Source: an uncultured Oscillospiraceae bacterium
Lineage (GTDB): Bacteria > Bacillota > Clostridia > Oscillospirales > Oscillospiraceae
DNA length: 64,000 bases
Direction of reading: 5' to 3'
Assembly (NCBI GenBank): GCA_947626315.1
Contig: CANQRQ010000002.1
Coordinates: 62,001 to 126,000 of the forward strand
Made by a program: the position numbers and the translations under genes. The notes beneath the pieces are model-generated. The model was not told the DNA's origin, ran no database searches, and was given only the letters and a program-made list of their open reading frames with translations. This document shows, piece after piece, positions 1 to 8,198 of the stretch (its first letter is position 1; every line of letters starts with the position of its first letter).

Positions 1-2
1 GG

Positions 3-1109
3 GTCCTGGGGCTGACGGTGCTGGTCTCCGGGGTCAAGAACGTGCAGCAGGCCTATGTGTCCAAAACCCTGCAGTTCAAGCGCTTCTTCTTCGCCACTTT
101 GGGCGGGACCCTGCTGGCGGGGCTGGTGGGCATTGTCCTGGCCCTGCGGGGCTTCGGGGTCTGGGCGCTGGTGGCCAAGGAGCTGGTGAACGTCACGGTG
201 AACACCGCCATTTTGTGGCTGACCGTGGGCTGGCGGCCCAAGCGGATGTTCTCCTTTTCCCGGCTGAAGGGCCTGCTGTCCTACGGCTGGAAGCTGCTGG
301 TATCCAGCCTGCTGGACACTACCTACAACAAGCTCCAGCAGATCATCATTGGCCTGAAATATTCTCAGTCCGACCTGGCTTTCTACGACCGGGGCAACTC
401 CCTGCCCAACCTGATCGTGGAGAACGTGAACTCCTCCATCGACAGCGTGCTGCTGCCGGTGCTCTCCACGGAGCAGGACCACCGGGATCAGGTGCGCCGC
501 ATGACCCGCCGGGCCATCAAGATCAGCACCTACATCATGATGCCCATGATGATGGGCCTGGCCGTCTGCGCCGAGCCGCTGATCCGCCTGCTGCTGACGG
601 AGAAATGGCTGCCCTGCGTGCCGTATCTGCGGATCTTCTGCTTTTCCTACGCCTTTTACCCCATCCACACCGCCAACCTGAACGCCATCAAGGCCATGGG
701 CCGGAGCGACCTGTTTTTGCTGCTGGAGATCCTGAAAAAGGGCCTGGGCGTGGCCGCGCTGCTGCTGGCCATGAATTACGGGGTCTACGCCATCGCCCTG
801 AGCCTGCTGTTCACCACGGTGGCCGCCCTGTTCATCAACTCCTGGCCCAACCGGAAGCTCCTGTCCTACTCGTTTATCAACCAGCTGGCGGATATGACGC
901 CCGCCATGCTGCTCACCGGGCTGATGGGCCTGGCCGTGTACCTTCTGGGCCGGCTGGGCCTGCGGGACTGGCTGACGCTGCCGCTGCAGGTCCTCACCGG
1001 CGCGGCCCTCTATATCCTGGGCTCCCGGCTCGCCCATATCGACAGCTTTGACTACGTGCTGGGCATTGTGAAAAGAATTCTCTCAAGGAAGAAGGAGGCC
1101 GACTCATGA
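3..1109 (+). CDS. Oligosaccharide/lipopolysaccharide flippase (MOP superfamily), 5' end missing
   Basis: This is the C-terminal 368 or so residues of a multi-span membrane protein whose start lies before the window; the reading frame is open from base 3. Repeated hydrophobic segments and the sequence around VSKTLQFKRFF and YDRGNSLPNLI resemble WzxC-type polysaccharide flippases of the MOP superfamily, which move lipid-linked glycan units across the cytoplasmic membrane. The stop overlaps the next start by ATGA, so it is translationally coupled to the acyltransferase and aminotransferase that follow, consistent with a surface-polysaccharide operon. The substrate cannot be read from the sequence. 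Confidence 0.85.
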   Translation, partial: VLGLTVLVSGVKNVQQAYVSKTLQFKRFFFATLGGTLLAGLVGIVLALRGFGVWALVAKELVNVTVNTAILWLTVGWRPKRMFSFSRLKGLLSYGWKLLVSSLLDTTYNKLQQIIIGLKYSQSDLAFYDRGNSLPNLIVENVNSSIDSVLLPVLSTEQDHRDQVRRMTRRAIKISTYIMMPMMMGLAVCAEPLIRLLLTEKWLPCVPYLRIFCFSYAFYPIHTANLNAIKAMGRSDLFLLLEILKKGLGVAALLLAMNYGVYAIALSLLFTTVAALFINSWPNRKLLSYSFINQLADMTPAMLLTGLMGLAVYLLGRLGLRDWLTLPLQVLTGAALYILGSRLAHIDSFDYVLGIVKRILSRKKEADS

Positions 1110-1687
1110 GCAGCTTCTATTCGCCGGAGGAACTGGCCGGCCTAGGCCTGAAGGCCTATGGCAGCGACGTGCTGATCAGCCGCAAGGCCAGCCTGTACGG
1201 CGCCGGCCGTATCAGCCTCGGCAATCACGTGCGCATTGACGATTTCTGCGTCCTCAGCGGGGAGATCAGCATCGGCAATCACGTGCATATCGCCGCCGCC
1301 TCCCTGCTCTTTGCCGGGTCCCATGGCATCCGCATCGGGGACTACAGCGGCATCTCCTCCCGCTGCTGCATTTACGCCGAATCCGACGATTACAGCGGGG
1401 AGGCCCTCAGCAACCCCACCGTTCCGGAGAAATACACCGCCATCACCGGGCAGGAGGTCCGCATCGGGCCCCACGCCCAGATCGGCGCCGGCTGCACCCT
1501 GCTGCCCGGCGCGGAGGTGGCGGAGGGCTGCACCCTGGGGGCCATGTCCCTCCTGAGCCGGGACACCAAGCCCTGGGGGACCTATTTCGGCAGCCCGGCC
1601 CGCTGCATGGGGGAACGGAGCAAAAAGCGCCTGGAGCTGGCCCGGCAGCTGGAGGCCGAGGAACAGCGAAACGGAAACGGAGGCTGA
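1106..1687 (+). CDS. Hexapeptide-repeat acyltransferase (LbH fold)
   Basis: The 193-residue protein has the imperfect hexapeptide pattern of left-handed beta-helix acyltransferases (for example ISLGNHVRIDDFCVLSG and VRIGPHAQIGAGCTLLPG), with an extended loop between about residues 85 and 110. Members O- or N-acetylate sugars using acetyl-CoA. It starts inside the stop of the flippase gene and ends 6 bp before the aminotransferase, so the three genes form one operon. With a sugar aminotransferase next door, N-acylation of an amino sugar is a reasonable inference, but the acyl donor and acceptor are not determined. Confidence 0.85.
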   Translation: MSSFYSPEELAGLGLKAYGSDVLISRKASLYGAGRISLGNHVRIDDFCVLSGEISIGNHVHIAAASLLFAGSHGIRIGDYSGISSRCCIYAESDDYSGEALSNPTVPEKYTAITGQEVRIGPHAQIGAGCTLLPGAEVAEGCTLGAMSLLSRDTKPWGTYFGSPARCMGERSKKRLELARQLEAEEQRNGNGG

Positions 1688-1693
1688 GCTGTC

Positions 1694-2794
1694 ATGTCCA
1701 ATACTATTAACGTCACCCGCTCCTCTCTGCCGGATTTTGAGGAATTCTGCGGAGAGATCCGGGATATCTGGGACAGCCACTGGCTGACCAACATGGGGGA
1801 GAAGCACCGCCGCCTGGAGGCGGAGCTGGAAAAATACCTGGGCGTGCCCTATGTGGCCCTGTTCACCAACGGGCACCTGGCCCTGGAGGCCCTGATCGAC
1901 GCTTTCTCGCTCCAGGGCGAGGTGATCACGACCCCCTTCACCTTCGCCTCCACCACCCACGCCATCGTCCGCCGGGGCTGCACCCCCGTTTTCTGCGATA
2001 TCGACCCGGAATCCTACACCATTGACGCGGACCGGATCGAGGACCTGATCACGGAGAGGACCAGCGCCATCCTGCCCGTGCATGTGTACGGCCGGCTCTG
2101 CGACACGGAGAAGATCCAGGCCATCGCCAAAAAGCACGGCCTGAAGGTGATCTACGACGCGGCCCACGCCTTCGGCGTCTTTAAAAACGGCGTCAGCTCC
2201 GCCTGCTTCGGGGACGCTGCCATGTTCTCCTTCCACGCCACCAAGGTGTTCAACACCATCGAGGGCGGGGCGGTCTGCTGCCCGGACAAGGGGCTGTACG
2301 ACAAGATGTACATGCTGAAGAATTTCGGCATCGCCGGGCCGGAGGACGTGCCCTTCGTGGGCGGCAACGCCAAGCTCAACGAGTTCTGCGCCGCCATGGG
2401 CCTGTGCAACCTGCGCCATCTGGACGGGGAGCTGGAAAAGCGCCGCCTGGTCCACGAGCGGTACTGGGAGCGGCTCTCCGGCGTGCCGGGGATCCGGCTG
2501 GCCCAGCCCCAGGCGGGGGTCACGCCCAACTACGCCTACTTCCCCGTGGTGTTCGACGGGTATAAGGACAGCCGGGACCAGATCTTTGACCGTCTGGCCC
2601 AAAACGGCATCGTGGCCCGGAAGTATTTCTATCCGCTCACCAATTCCTTCGCCTGCTACGCCGGCCGCCCGGGCTTCGACCCGGCGCAGACCCCGGTGGC
2701 CAGGCACATCGCCGGGCGGGTGCTGACCCTGCCCATGTACGCGGATCTGCCCCAGGCGGAGGTGGACCGGATCTGCGATCTTATTTTGGACTGA
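1694..2794 (+). CDS. DegT/DnrJ/EryC1/StrS-family PLP-dependent sugar aminotransferase
   Basis: The 366-residue protein is a fold-type I PLP enzyme of the DegT family. The cofactor lysine is K184 in the motif FSFHATKVFNTIEGGA, and D155 and H158 in YDAAHAFG are the usual PLP-contacting residues. These enzymes transfer an amino group from glutamate to a keto-sugar nucleotide, typically a dTDP- or UDP-4-keto-6-deoxyhexose. GGAGG lies 10 bp before the ATG. Coupling with the upstream acyltransferase suggests synthesis of an N-acylated amino sugar for the exported glycan (inference). Confidence 0.9.
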   Translation: MSNTINVTRSSLPDFEEFCGEIRDIWDSHWLTNMGEKHRRLEAELEKYLGVPYVALFTNGHLALEALIDAFSLQGEVITTPFTFASTTHAIVRRGCTPVFCDIDPESYTIDADRIEDLITERTSAILPVHVYGRLCDTEKIQAIAKKHGLKVIYDAAHAFGVFKNGVSSACFGDAAMFSFHATKVFNTIEGGAVCCPDKGLYDKMYMLKNFGIAGPEDVPFVGGNAKLNEFCAAMGLCNLRHLDGELEKRRLVHERYWERLSGVPGIRLAQPQAGVTPNYAYFPVVFDGYKDSRDQIFDRLAQNGIVARKYFYPLTNSFACYAGRPGFDPAQTPVARHIAGRVLTLPMYADLPQAEVDRICDLILD

Positions 2795-2812
2795 TTACAG
2801 GAGGAAAAAGCG

Positions 2813-3028
2813 ATGGAAAAGATGCAGTATGTCTGCCCCAAATGCGGCTGCCGCCGCTACGAGACCGACCAGTTTCAGGCCACCGGCGGGAATTTCTCCA
2901 AGATTTTCGACGTGCAGAACAAGCGCTTTATCACCGTCAGCTGCGCCGAGTGCGGGTTTACGGAGCTATACCGCGCCCAGACCAGCGACGGCTGGAATAT
3001 TCTGGACTTCCTGCTGAGCAGCCGATGA
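2813..3028 (+). CDS. Small zinc-ribbon protein (COG3478-like)
   Basis: A 71-residue protein with two CxxC knuckles, YVCPKCGC near the N-terminus and VSCAECGF in the second half, which should bind one zinc ion. It resembles the uncharacterised predicted nucleic-acid-binding zinc-ribbon family (YpzJ-like). A strong AGGAGG site precedes the ATG and the gene is 18 bp after the aminotransferase, so it is probably the last gene of that transcript. No function is known; the link to glycan synthesis may be only positional. Confidence 0.75.
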   Translation: MEKMQYVCPKCGCRRYETDQFQATGGNFSKIFDVQNKRFITVSCAECGFTELYRAQTSDGWNILDFLLSSR

Positions 3029-3046
3029 ATCAGCCAGACAAGCCGC

Positions 3047-3091
3047 AAAAAGTGCCCGAGCTTCGTCTTTGACGGGGCTCGGGCACTTTTT
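3047..3091. terminator. Bidirectional intrinsic terminator
   Basis: A perfect 15-bp stem (3047-3061 with 3077-3091, GC core GTGCCCGAGC) has a 15-nt loop and is flanked by A5 on the left and T5 on the right. It can therefore terminate both the glycan/zinc-ribbon transcript and the converging tdk transcript. Confidence 0.9.
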
Positions 3092-3117
3092 CGAGTTCTC
3101 TTGTCCAAAAAAGGCTG

Positions 3118-3711
3118 TTACCCTTTTTGGACGGTTTCCTCCTGCTCCCGGATCTTCCGTTTCCAGCACTTGTGGCACATGGCCACATAGCTGTCGTTGC
3201 CGCCCAGGAGGATCTGCCCGCCCTGGGTGACGATCCGGCCGCTGCCGTCGATCCGGGCGTTCACCGTGGCTTTCCGGCCGCAGGCGCAGACGGTCTTGAT
3301 CTCCGTCAGCGAGTCCGCCAGCTCCATGAGCCGCTGGGCGCCGGGGAAGAAGTGGGTGAGGAAATCCGTCCGCAGCCCAAAACAGAGCACCGGCAGGTCC
3401 TCCTCGTCCACCAGGGCGCGCAGCTGGTCGATCTGCTCCGGGGTGAAAAACTGGGCCTCGTCGGCGATGATCACGTCCCGCTGCCCGGCCCTGGCGTACT
3501 CCTCCCGGATGTCCTGCTCCGGCGTGATCACCTGGGCCCGGCTCTCCAGGCCGATGCGGCTGCGGACGATGTCCGCCCCGTCCCGGGTGTCGGTGCTGGG
3601 CTTGATGAGCCAGACGGACATGCCCAGCTCCTCATAGTTGAATTTGGTGATCAGCGCCTGGGCCGTCTTGGAGGAGCCCATCACGCCATATTTGAAATAC
3701 AGTTTGGCCAT
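3118..3711 (-). CDS. tdk: Thymidine kinase (type II)
   Basis: The 197-residue protein phosphorylates thymidine with ATP in pyrimidine salvage. It has the P-loop GVMGSSKT near the N-terminus, the DEAQFF Walker B motif, and two Cys pairs (CACG and CHKC) that form the structural zinc site of bacterial and human-TK1-like enzymes. Length is normal for the family. It lies 14 bp downstream of udk and shares its transcript, next to a divergent deoD, which makes a nucleoside-salvage neighbourhood. Confidence 0.95.
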   Translation of the reverse strand: MAKLYFKYGVMGSSKTAQALITKFNYEELGMSVWLIKPSTDTRDGADIVRSRIGLESRAQVITPEQDIREEYARAGQRDVIIADEAQFFTPEQIDQLRALVDEEDLPVLCFGLRTDFLTHFFPGAQRLMELADSLTEIKTVCACGRKATVNARIDGSGRIVTQGGQILLGGNDSYVAMCHKCWKRKIREQEETVQKG

Positions 3712-3725
3712 TCGTCTGTCCCCTC

Positions 3726-4346
3726 TCAGTTTCTCTCGATATGGGCCCGCACCCGCTCCATCACCATCTCCAGGGCCACCTGGTTGTGCCCGCCCTCGGG
3801 GATGATGATGTCCGCGTTGCGCTTGCTGGGCTCCACAAACTGCTCGTGCATGGGCTTGACCGTGGTCAGATACTGGTTCACCACGCTCTCCAGGCTCCGC
3901 CCCCGGTCCCGCACGTCCCGCACAATGCGCCGCAGGATACGCACGTCCGCGTCGGTGTCCACATAGATCTTGATGTCCATCTGGCGGCAGAGCTCCCGGC
4001 TCTGGAAGATCAGGATGCCCTCCACGATGATCACCTTGGCCGGGCGGACGGTGATGGTCTGCTCCGTCCGGTCGTGGATGGAGTAGTCATACACCGGGCA
4101 CTGGACGGTCCTGCCCCGTTTCAGGTCCCGCAGGGCCTTGACCAGCAGCTCCGTGTCAAAGGCGTCCGGGTGGTCATAGTTCAGGTGGGTGCGCTCCTCG
4201 TAGCTCATGGAATGGTGGGCCTTATAGTAGTTGTCGTAGTAGATCACGGACACATCCTGCCCGAAGCGCTCCACCAGCCGCCGGGTTATCGTGGTCTTGC
4301 CGCTGCCGGTGCCTCCGGCGATGCCGATCACCATCACGTCCGCCAT
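3726..4346 (-). CDS. udk: Uridine/cytidine kinase
   Basis: A 206-residue kinase that phosphorylates uridine and cytidine. The P-loop GIAGGTGSGKTTITR begins at about residue 8, followed by the family motifs YYDNYYKAHHSM and NYDHPDAFDT that bind the nucleoside, and VIIVEGILIF. A GGAGG site precedes the ATG. It is the first gene of a two-gene leftward operon with tdk. Confidence 0.95.
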   Translation of the reverse strand: MADVMVIGIAGGTGSGKTTITRRLVERFGQDVSVIYYDNYYKAHHSMSYEERTHLNYDHPDAFDTELLVKALRDLKRGRTVQCPVYDYSIHDRTEQTITVRPAKVIIVEGILIFQSRELCRQMDIKIYVDTDADVRILRRIVRDVRDRGRSLESVVNQYLTTVKPMHEQFVEPSKRNADIIIPEGGHNQVALEMVMERVRAHIERN

Positions 4347-4376
4347 GCTCCCGCCTCCGTTTTCTCTCTTTTTTCT

Positions 4377-4405
4377 ATCTTAACACAGGATGTTCGCCAT
4401 TTCAA
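4377..4405 (-). promoter_or_regulatory. Promoter of udk-tdk
   Basis: On the minus strand, a -35 TTGAAA (4400-4405) and a -10 TAAGAT (4377-4382) are 17 bp apart, about 30 bp upstream of the udk start. The deoD promoter points the other way 25 bp away. Confidence 0.6.
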
Positions 4406-4429
4406 CTTCTGCTTTTCCGTGGAAAGAGG

Positions 4430-4458
4430 TGGAAAAAGCGAACGGCCTATGATATAAT
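4430..4458 (+). promoter_or_regulatory. Promoter of deoD
   Basis: A perfect -10 TATAAT (4453-4458) lies 17 bp after a weak -35 TGGAAA (4430-4435), with the deoD ribosome site AGGAGGAG about 20 bp further on. Confidence 0.65.
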
Positions 4459-4490
4459 GAAGATATATTGAAAAACAGGAGGAGATTCTC

Positions 4491-5222
4491 ATGCCGATTC
4501 CTACCCCCCATATCAACGCGAAGAAAGAAGACATCGCCAAGACCGTCCTTATGCCCGGCGATCCCCTGCGGGCCAAGTTCATTGCCGACACCTTTCTGAC
4601 GGACGCGGTGCTGGTCAACAACGTCCGGGGCGTCCAGGGCCACACGGGCACCTGGAAGGGCGTCCCCGTCACCGTGATGGCCTCCGGCATGGGCATGCCC
4701 GCCATCGGCATCTACAGCTGGGAGCTTTTTAACTTCTACGATGTGGACAACATCATCCGCATCGGCTCCGCCGGAGCCCTCCAGGACGAGCTGCAGCTGA
4801 TGGATATCGTGGCCGGCCAGGGCGCCTGCACCAACTCCAGCTACATCAAGCAGTTCGGCCTGGGCGAGGGCACCTTCGCCCCCATCGCGGATTTCCTGCT
4901 GCTCTCCAAGGCCGTGGAGGCCGCCCGGGAGCACGGCGTGGAGCTGAAGGTGGGCAACATCCTCTCGTCCGACACCTTCTATGCCGCCGAGGGCGAGAGC
5001 AAGAGCGACATGTGGAAGCGCATGGGCGTGCTGGCCACCGAGATGGAGGCCGCCTCCCTCTACGCCAACGCCGCCTACGCCCACAAGCGGGCCCTGTGCA
5101 TCTGCACCATCTCCGACCATATCTACCGGCCCGAGGAGCTCTCCGCCGAGCAGCGGCAGAATTCCTTCACCCAGATGATGGAGATCGCCCTGGATACGGC
5201 GGTGAAAATGGCCCAGCTGTGA
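4491..5222 (+). CDS. deoD: Purine nucleoside phosphorylase, DeoD type
   Basis: The 243-residue protein phosphorolyses purine (deoxy)nucleosides to base and (deoxy)ribose-1-phosphate. It carries the NP-I family motifs MPGDPLRAKFIADTFL, RIGSAGAL, SSDTFY and TEMEAASLYANAA; the Glu in the last motif contacts the ribose and SDH in CTISDH is the base-site segment. Length fits the hexameric DeoD type (about 239). The downstream BMP-type ABC transporter probably imports its substrates. Confidence 0.95.
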   Translation: MPIPTPHINAKKEDIAKTVLMPGDPLRAKFIADTFLTDAVLVNNVRGVQGHTGTWKGVPVTVMASGMGMPAIGIYSWELFNFYDVDNIIRIGSAGALQDELQLMDIVAGQGACTNSSYIKQFGLGEGTFAPIADFLLLSKAVEAAREHGVELKVGNILSSDTFYAAEGESKSDMWKRMGVLATEMEAASLYANAAYAHKRALCICTISDHIYRPEELSAEQRQNSFTQMMEIALDTAVKMAQL

Positions 5223-5293
5223 CCTGAAATCCGTATCCCCAACATGTAGGAAAGTTTTTCGACAGCGATTCCATATTTTGTTTAATATTTCGC

Positions 5294-5323
5294 TTGATTT
5301 GCCCTGTACCCTCATGGTATAAT
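5294..5323 (+). promoter_or_regulatory. Promoter of the BMP-type nucleoside transporter operon
   Basis: TTGATT (5294-5299) and a perfect TATAAT (5318-5323) are separated by 18 bp, and the substrate-binding-protein gene begins 64 bp later with a GGAGGG ribosome site. Confidence 0.65.
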
Positions 5324-5386
5324 GAGCTCCGGTATGTGAGGACATGCCATGAATTGCTGTTTCCAAAAAATAATGGAGGGAAAAAC

Positions 5387-6559
5387 ATGAAAAAGATTCT
5401 CGCACTCGTTCTGGCGCTGTGCATGGTTTTCGCTCTGGCTGCCTGCGGCGGAAGCTCCGCCCCGGCCGCTGAAGAGCCTGCCGCCGATGCCCCCGCCGCT
5501 GACGCCCCTGCCGCGGACGCTCCCGCCGCCGAGGCTCCCGCTGACATGATGGTAGCCATGATCACCGACTATGGCGACATCACCGACCAGTCCTTCAACC
5601 AGACCACCTATGAAGCCTGCAAAGCCTGGTCCGAGTCCAACGGCGTGGACTTCAAGTACTACAAGCCCACCTCCGACTCTGACGCTGACCGTATCGCTTC
5701 CATCGAGTTGGCCATCGACGACGGCTACAACGTGATCGTGATGCCCGGCTACGCCTTCGCCAACGCCGTCAAGGAGACCGCCGATATCTACTCCGACGTG
5801 ACCTTCATCGCCCTGGACGTGGGCGCCGGCGACCTGGGTGAGGACTACGTCGTCCCCGCCAACCTGTACTGCGCCACCTATCAGGAAGAGCTCTGCGGCT
5901 ACATGGCCGGCTATGCGGCTGTGAAGCTGGGCTACACCAAGATCGGCTTCTGCGGCGGCATGGCCGTCCCCGCCGTTATCCGCTATGGCTACGGCTTCGT
6001 CCAGGGCGCTGACGCTGCCGCTGCCGAGACCGGCGCTTCCGGCGTTGAGCTCAAGTATGCTTATGCCAACCAGTTCTATGGCGATGCTGACATCACCGCC
6101 AAGATGGACACCTGGTACGGCGCTGACACCGAGATCGTCTTCGCCTGCGGCGGCGGCGTGTACACCTCCGTTGCCGAGGCCGCTGCCAAGGTCGGCGGCA
6201 AGGTCATCGGCGTCGACACCGACCAGGCCGCTCTGATCGACGGTCAGTACGGCGAGGGCATGACCGTCACCTCCGCCATGAAGGGCCTGGCTGCCACCGT
6301 CAACACCATGCTGTCCTCCGTGCAGGCCGGCAGCTTTGAGGGCGGCAAGATCGACACCCTGGGCCTGGTCTCCGCCACTCCCGCTGAGAACTACGTCCAG
6401 CTGGGCACCACCCAGTTTGCCGACGGCGCTTTCACCGAGGCCGACTATGAGGCTCTTGTCGCCGGTATGTTCGACGGCAGCATCACCGTCTCCAACAACA
6501 CCGAGGCTGAGCCTGAAGTCACCGCCATCACCGTTGATTATCAGGGCAACATTAAGTAA
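5387..6559 (+). CDS. BMP-family (nucleoside-binding) ABC transporter lipoprotein
   Basis: The 390-residue precursor starts at ATG 5387 behind GGAGGG; an upstream in-frame extension lacks a ribosome site. A lipoprotein signal ends at LAAC with Cys20, then an Ala/Pro/Asp linker with four tandem AADAP-like units, then a BMP/PnrA-like periplasmic-binding fold (MVAMITDYGDITDQSFNQ, VIGVDTDQAALID). The family binds purine nucleosides in characterised Gram-positive and spirochete members. It leads an operon with one ATPase and two permeases, separated from them by a terminator, so it should be made in excess over the membrane complex. Adjacent salvage genes support nucleoside as substrate. Confidence 0.9.
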   Translation: MKKILALVLALCMVFALAACGGSSAPAAEEPAADAPAADAPAADAPAAEAPADMMVAMITDYGDITDQSFNQTTYEACKAWSESNGVDFKYYKPTSDSDADRIASIELAIDDGYNVIVMPGYAFANAVKETADIYSDVTFIALDVGAGDLGEDYVVPANLYCATYQEELCGYMAGYAAVKLGYTKIGFCGGMAVPAVIRYGYGFVQGADAAAAETGASGVELKYAYANQFYGDADITAKMDTWYGADTEIVFACGGGVYTSVAEAAAKVGGKVIGVDTDQAALIDGQYGEGMTVTSAMKGLAATVNTMLSSVQAGSFEGGKIDTLGLVSATPAENYVQLGTTQFADGAFTEADYEALVAGMFDGSITVSNNTEAEPEVTAITVDYQGNIK

Positions 6560-6577
6560 GATCAAAACCAATTATCT

Positions 6578-6611
6578 AAATAAAGACGAGGCGTTTGCCT
6601 CGTCTTTATTT
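6578..6611 (+). terminator. Internal terminator between binding protein and ATPase genes
   Basis: A perfect 15-bp stem (6578-6592 with 6597-6611) has a 4-nt loop and ends in an AT-rich CTTTATTTAAT tail. Because no new promoter is obvious before the ATPase gene, partial read-through would set the ratio of binding protein to transporter. Confidence 0.8.
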
Positions 6612-6659
6612 AATAAAAAAGCAGGAAAAGAGAACAACATTTAGGAGGTGGACGAGGAT

Positions 6660-8198
6660 TTGGCAGAACAGTATGCGATCGAAATGCTGAACATCACCAA
6701 GAAGTTTCCCGGCATCATCGCAAACGACAACATCACCCTGCAGCTGAAAAAGGGTGAGATCCACGCCCTGCTGGGAGAAAACGGGGCAGGCAAATCCACA
6801 TTGATGAGCGTCTTGTTCGGCTTGTACCAGCCGGAGGAGGGCATCATCAAAAAGGACGGCAAAGAGGTCAAGATAAACGACCCCAATGACGCCAACGACT
6901 TAGGCATCGGCATGGTGCACCAGCACTTCAAGCTGGTGGAGTGCTTCACCGTGCTGGACAACATCATTCTGGGCGTGGAGCCCACCAAGAACGGCTTTCT
7001 GCAGAAGGCGGAGGCCCGGGAGAAAGTCCTGGCCCTGTCCGAGAAATACGGCCTGAAGGTGGACCCGGACGCGCTGATCGAGGACATCACCGTGGGTATG
7101 CAGCAGCGCACCGAGATCCTCAAGATGCTCTACCGGGACAACGAGATCCTGATCTTTGACGAGCCCACCGCTGTGCTGACCCCCCAGGAGATCGACGAGC
7201 TGATGCAGATCATGAAGAATCTGGCCGCCGAGGGCAAGAGCATCCTCTTCATCTCTCACAAGCTGGCGGAGATCATGGCCGTGGCCGACCGCTGCACGGT
7301 CCTGCGCAAGGGCAAGTACATCGGCACCGTGGAGACCAAGGACACCACCCCCGAAGCCCTGTCCGCCATGATGGTGGGCCGGAACGTGAACTTCCACGTG
7401 GAGAAGAAGCCCTCCGTGCCCGGCGACGTGATTTTGGACGTGGAGAACATGAGCGTGGCCTCCAAGGCCCACAAGGGCGACGCGGTGAAGAACGTGAGCT
7501 TCAAGGTCCGCAAGGGCGAGATCGTCTGCATCGCCGGTATCGACGGCAACGGCCAGACGGAGCTGGTCTACGGCCTGACGGGCCTGGAGCCCCTCAGCGG
7601 CGGCACGCTGAAGCTCAACGGCAAGGACATCACCAAGGCCAGCATCCGGCACCGCTCCACCTCCGGCATGAGCCACATCCCCGAGGACCGGCACAAGCAC
7701 GGCCTGGTGCTGGACTACTCCCTGGAGTACAACATGATCCTCCAGCGCTATTTTGAGAAGGAATTCACCGGCTCCATCGGCTTTTTAAAGCGGGGCCCCA
7801 TCCGGGACTACGCCAACAAACTCATCGAGCAGTACGACGTGCGCTCCGGCCAGGGCGCCATTACCACCGCCCGGAGCATGTCCGGCGGCAACCAGCAGAA
7901 GGCCATCATTGCCCGCGAGATCGACAAGGACCCGGACCTGCTGGTGGCGGTGCAGCCCACCCGCGGCCTGGACGTGGGCGCCATCGAGTACATCCACAAG
8001 CAGCTGGTGGCCCAGCGGGACGCGGGCAAAGCGGTGCTGCTGGTGAGCCTGGAGCTGGACGAGGTCATGGACGTGCCCGACCGGATCCTGGTCATGTATG
8101 AGGGCGAGATCGTGGGCGAGCTTGACCCGAAGAAGACCACCCAGGAAGAGCTGGGCCTGTACATGGCCGGTGCCAAGAGGGACGAGGTGAAAGCATGA
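6660..8198 (+). CDS. Nucleoside ABC transporter, double-ATPase subunit
   Basis: The 512-residue protein has two ABC ATPase halves as in RbsA/YufO-like sugar and nucleoside importers. The first half has a normal Walker A (GENGAGKST) and Walker B (LIFDEPTAVLTP); the second has the degenerate P-loop GIDGNGQTEL and signature MSGGNQQK typical of the family. The start is taken as TTG 6660, 10 bp after AGGAGG (6643-6648); a GTG inside the Shine-Dalgarno itself cannot be the start. Its stop overlaps the first permease by ATGA. Confidence 0.9.
   Translation: MAEQYAIEMLNITKKFPGIIANDNITLQLKKGEIHALLGENGAGKSTLMSVLFGLYQPEEGIIKKDGKEVKINDPNDANDLGIGMVHQHFKLVECFTVLDNIILGVEPTKNGFLQKAEAREKVLALSEKYGLKVDPDALIEDITVGMQQRTEILKMLYRDNEILIFDEPTAVLTPQEIDELMQIMKNLAAEGKSILFISHKLAEIMAVADRCTVLRKGKYIGTVETKDTTPEALSAMMVGRNVNFHVEKKPSVPGDVILDVENMSVASKAHKGDAVKNVSFKVRKGEIVCIAGIDGNGQTELVYGLTGLEPLSGGTLKLNGKDITKASIRHRSTSGMSHIPEDRHKHGLVLDYSLEYNMILQRYFEKEFTGSIGFLKRGPIRDYANKLIEQYDVRSGQGAITTARSMSGGNQQKAIIAREIDKDPDLLVAVQPTRGLDVGAIEYIHKQLVAQRDAGKAVLLVSLELDEVMDVPDRILVMYEGEIVGELDPKKTTQEELGLYMAGAKRDEVKA

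Noticed and set aside
1142..2707. A 521-codon minus-strand frame across the acyltransferase and aminotransferase genes
   Set aside because: Both sense genes have clear catalytic motifs and ribosome sites; the minus frame shows no motif and has shadow composition.
5294..5386. An upstream in-frame start for the nucleoside-binding lipoprotein
   Set aside because: The extension covers the promoter, has no ribosome site, and would put 31 residues before an otherwise perfect lipoprotein signal.
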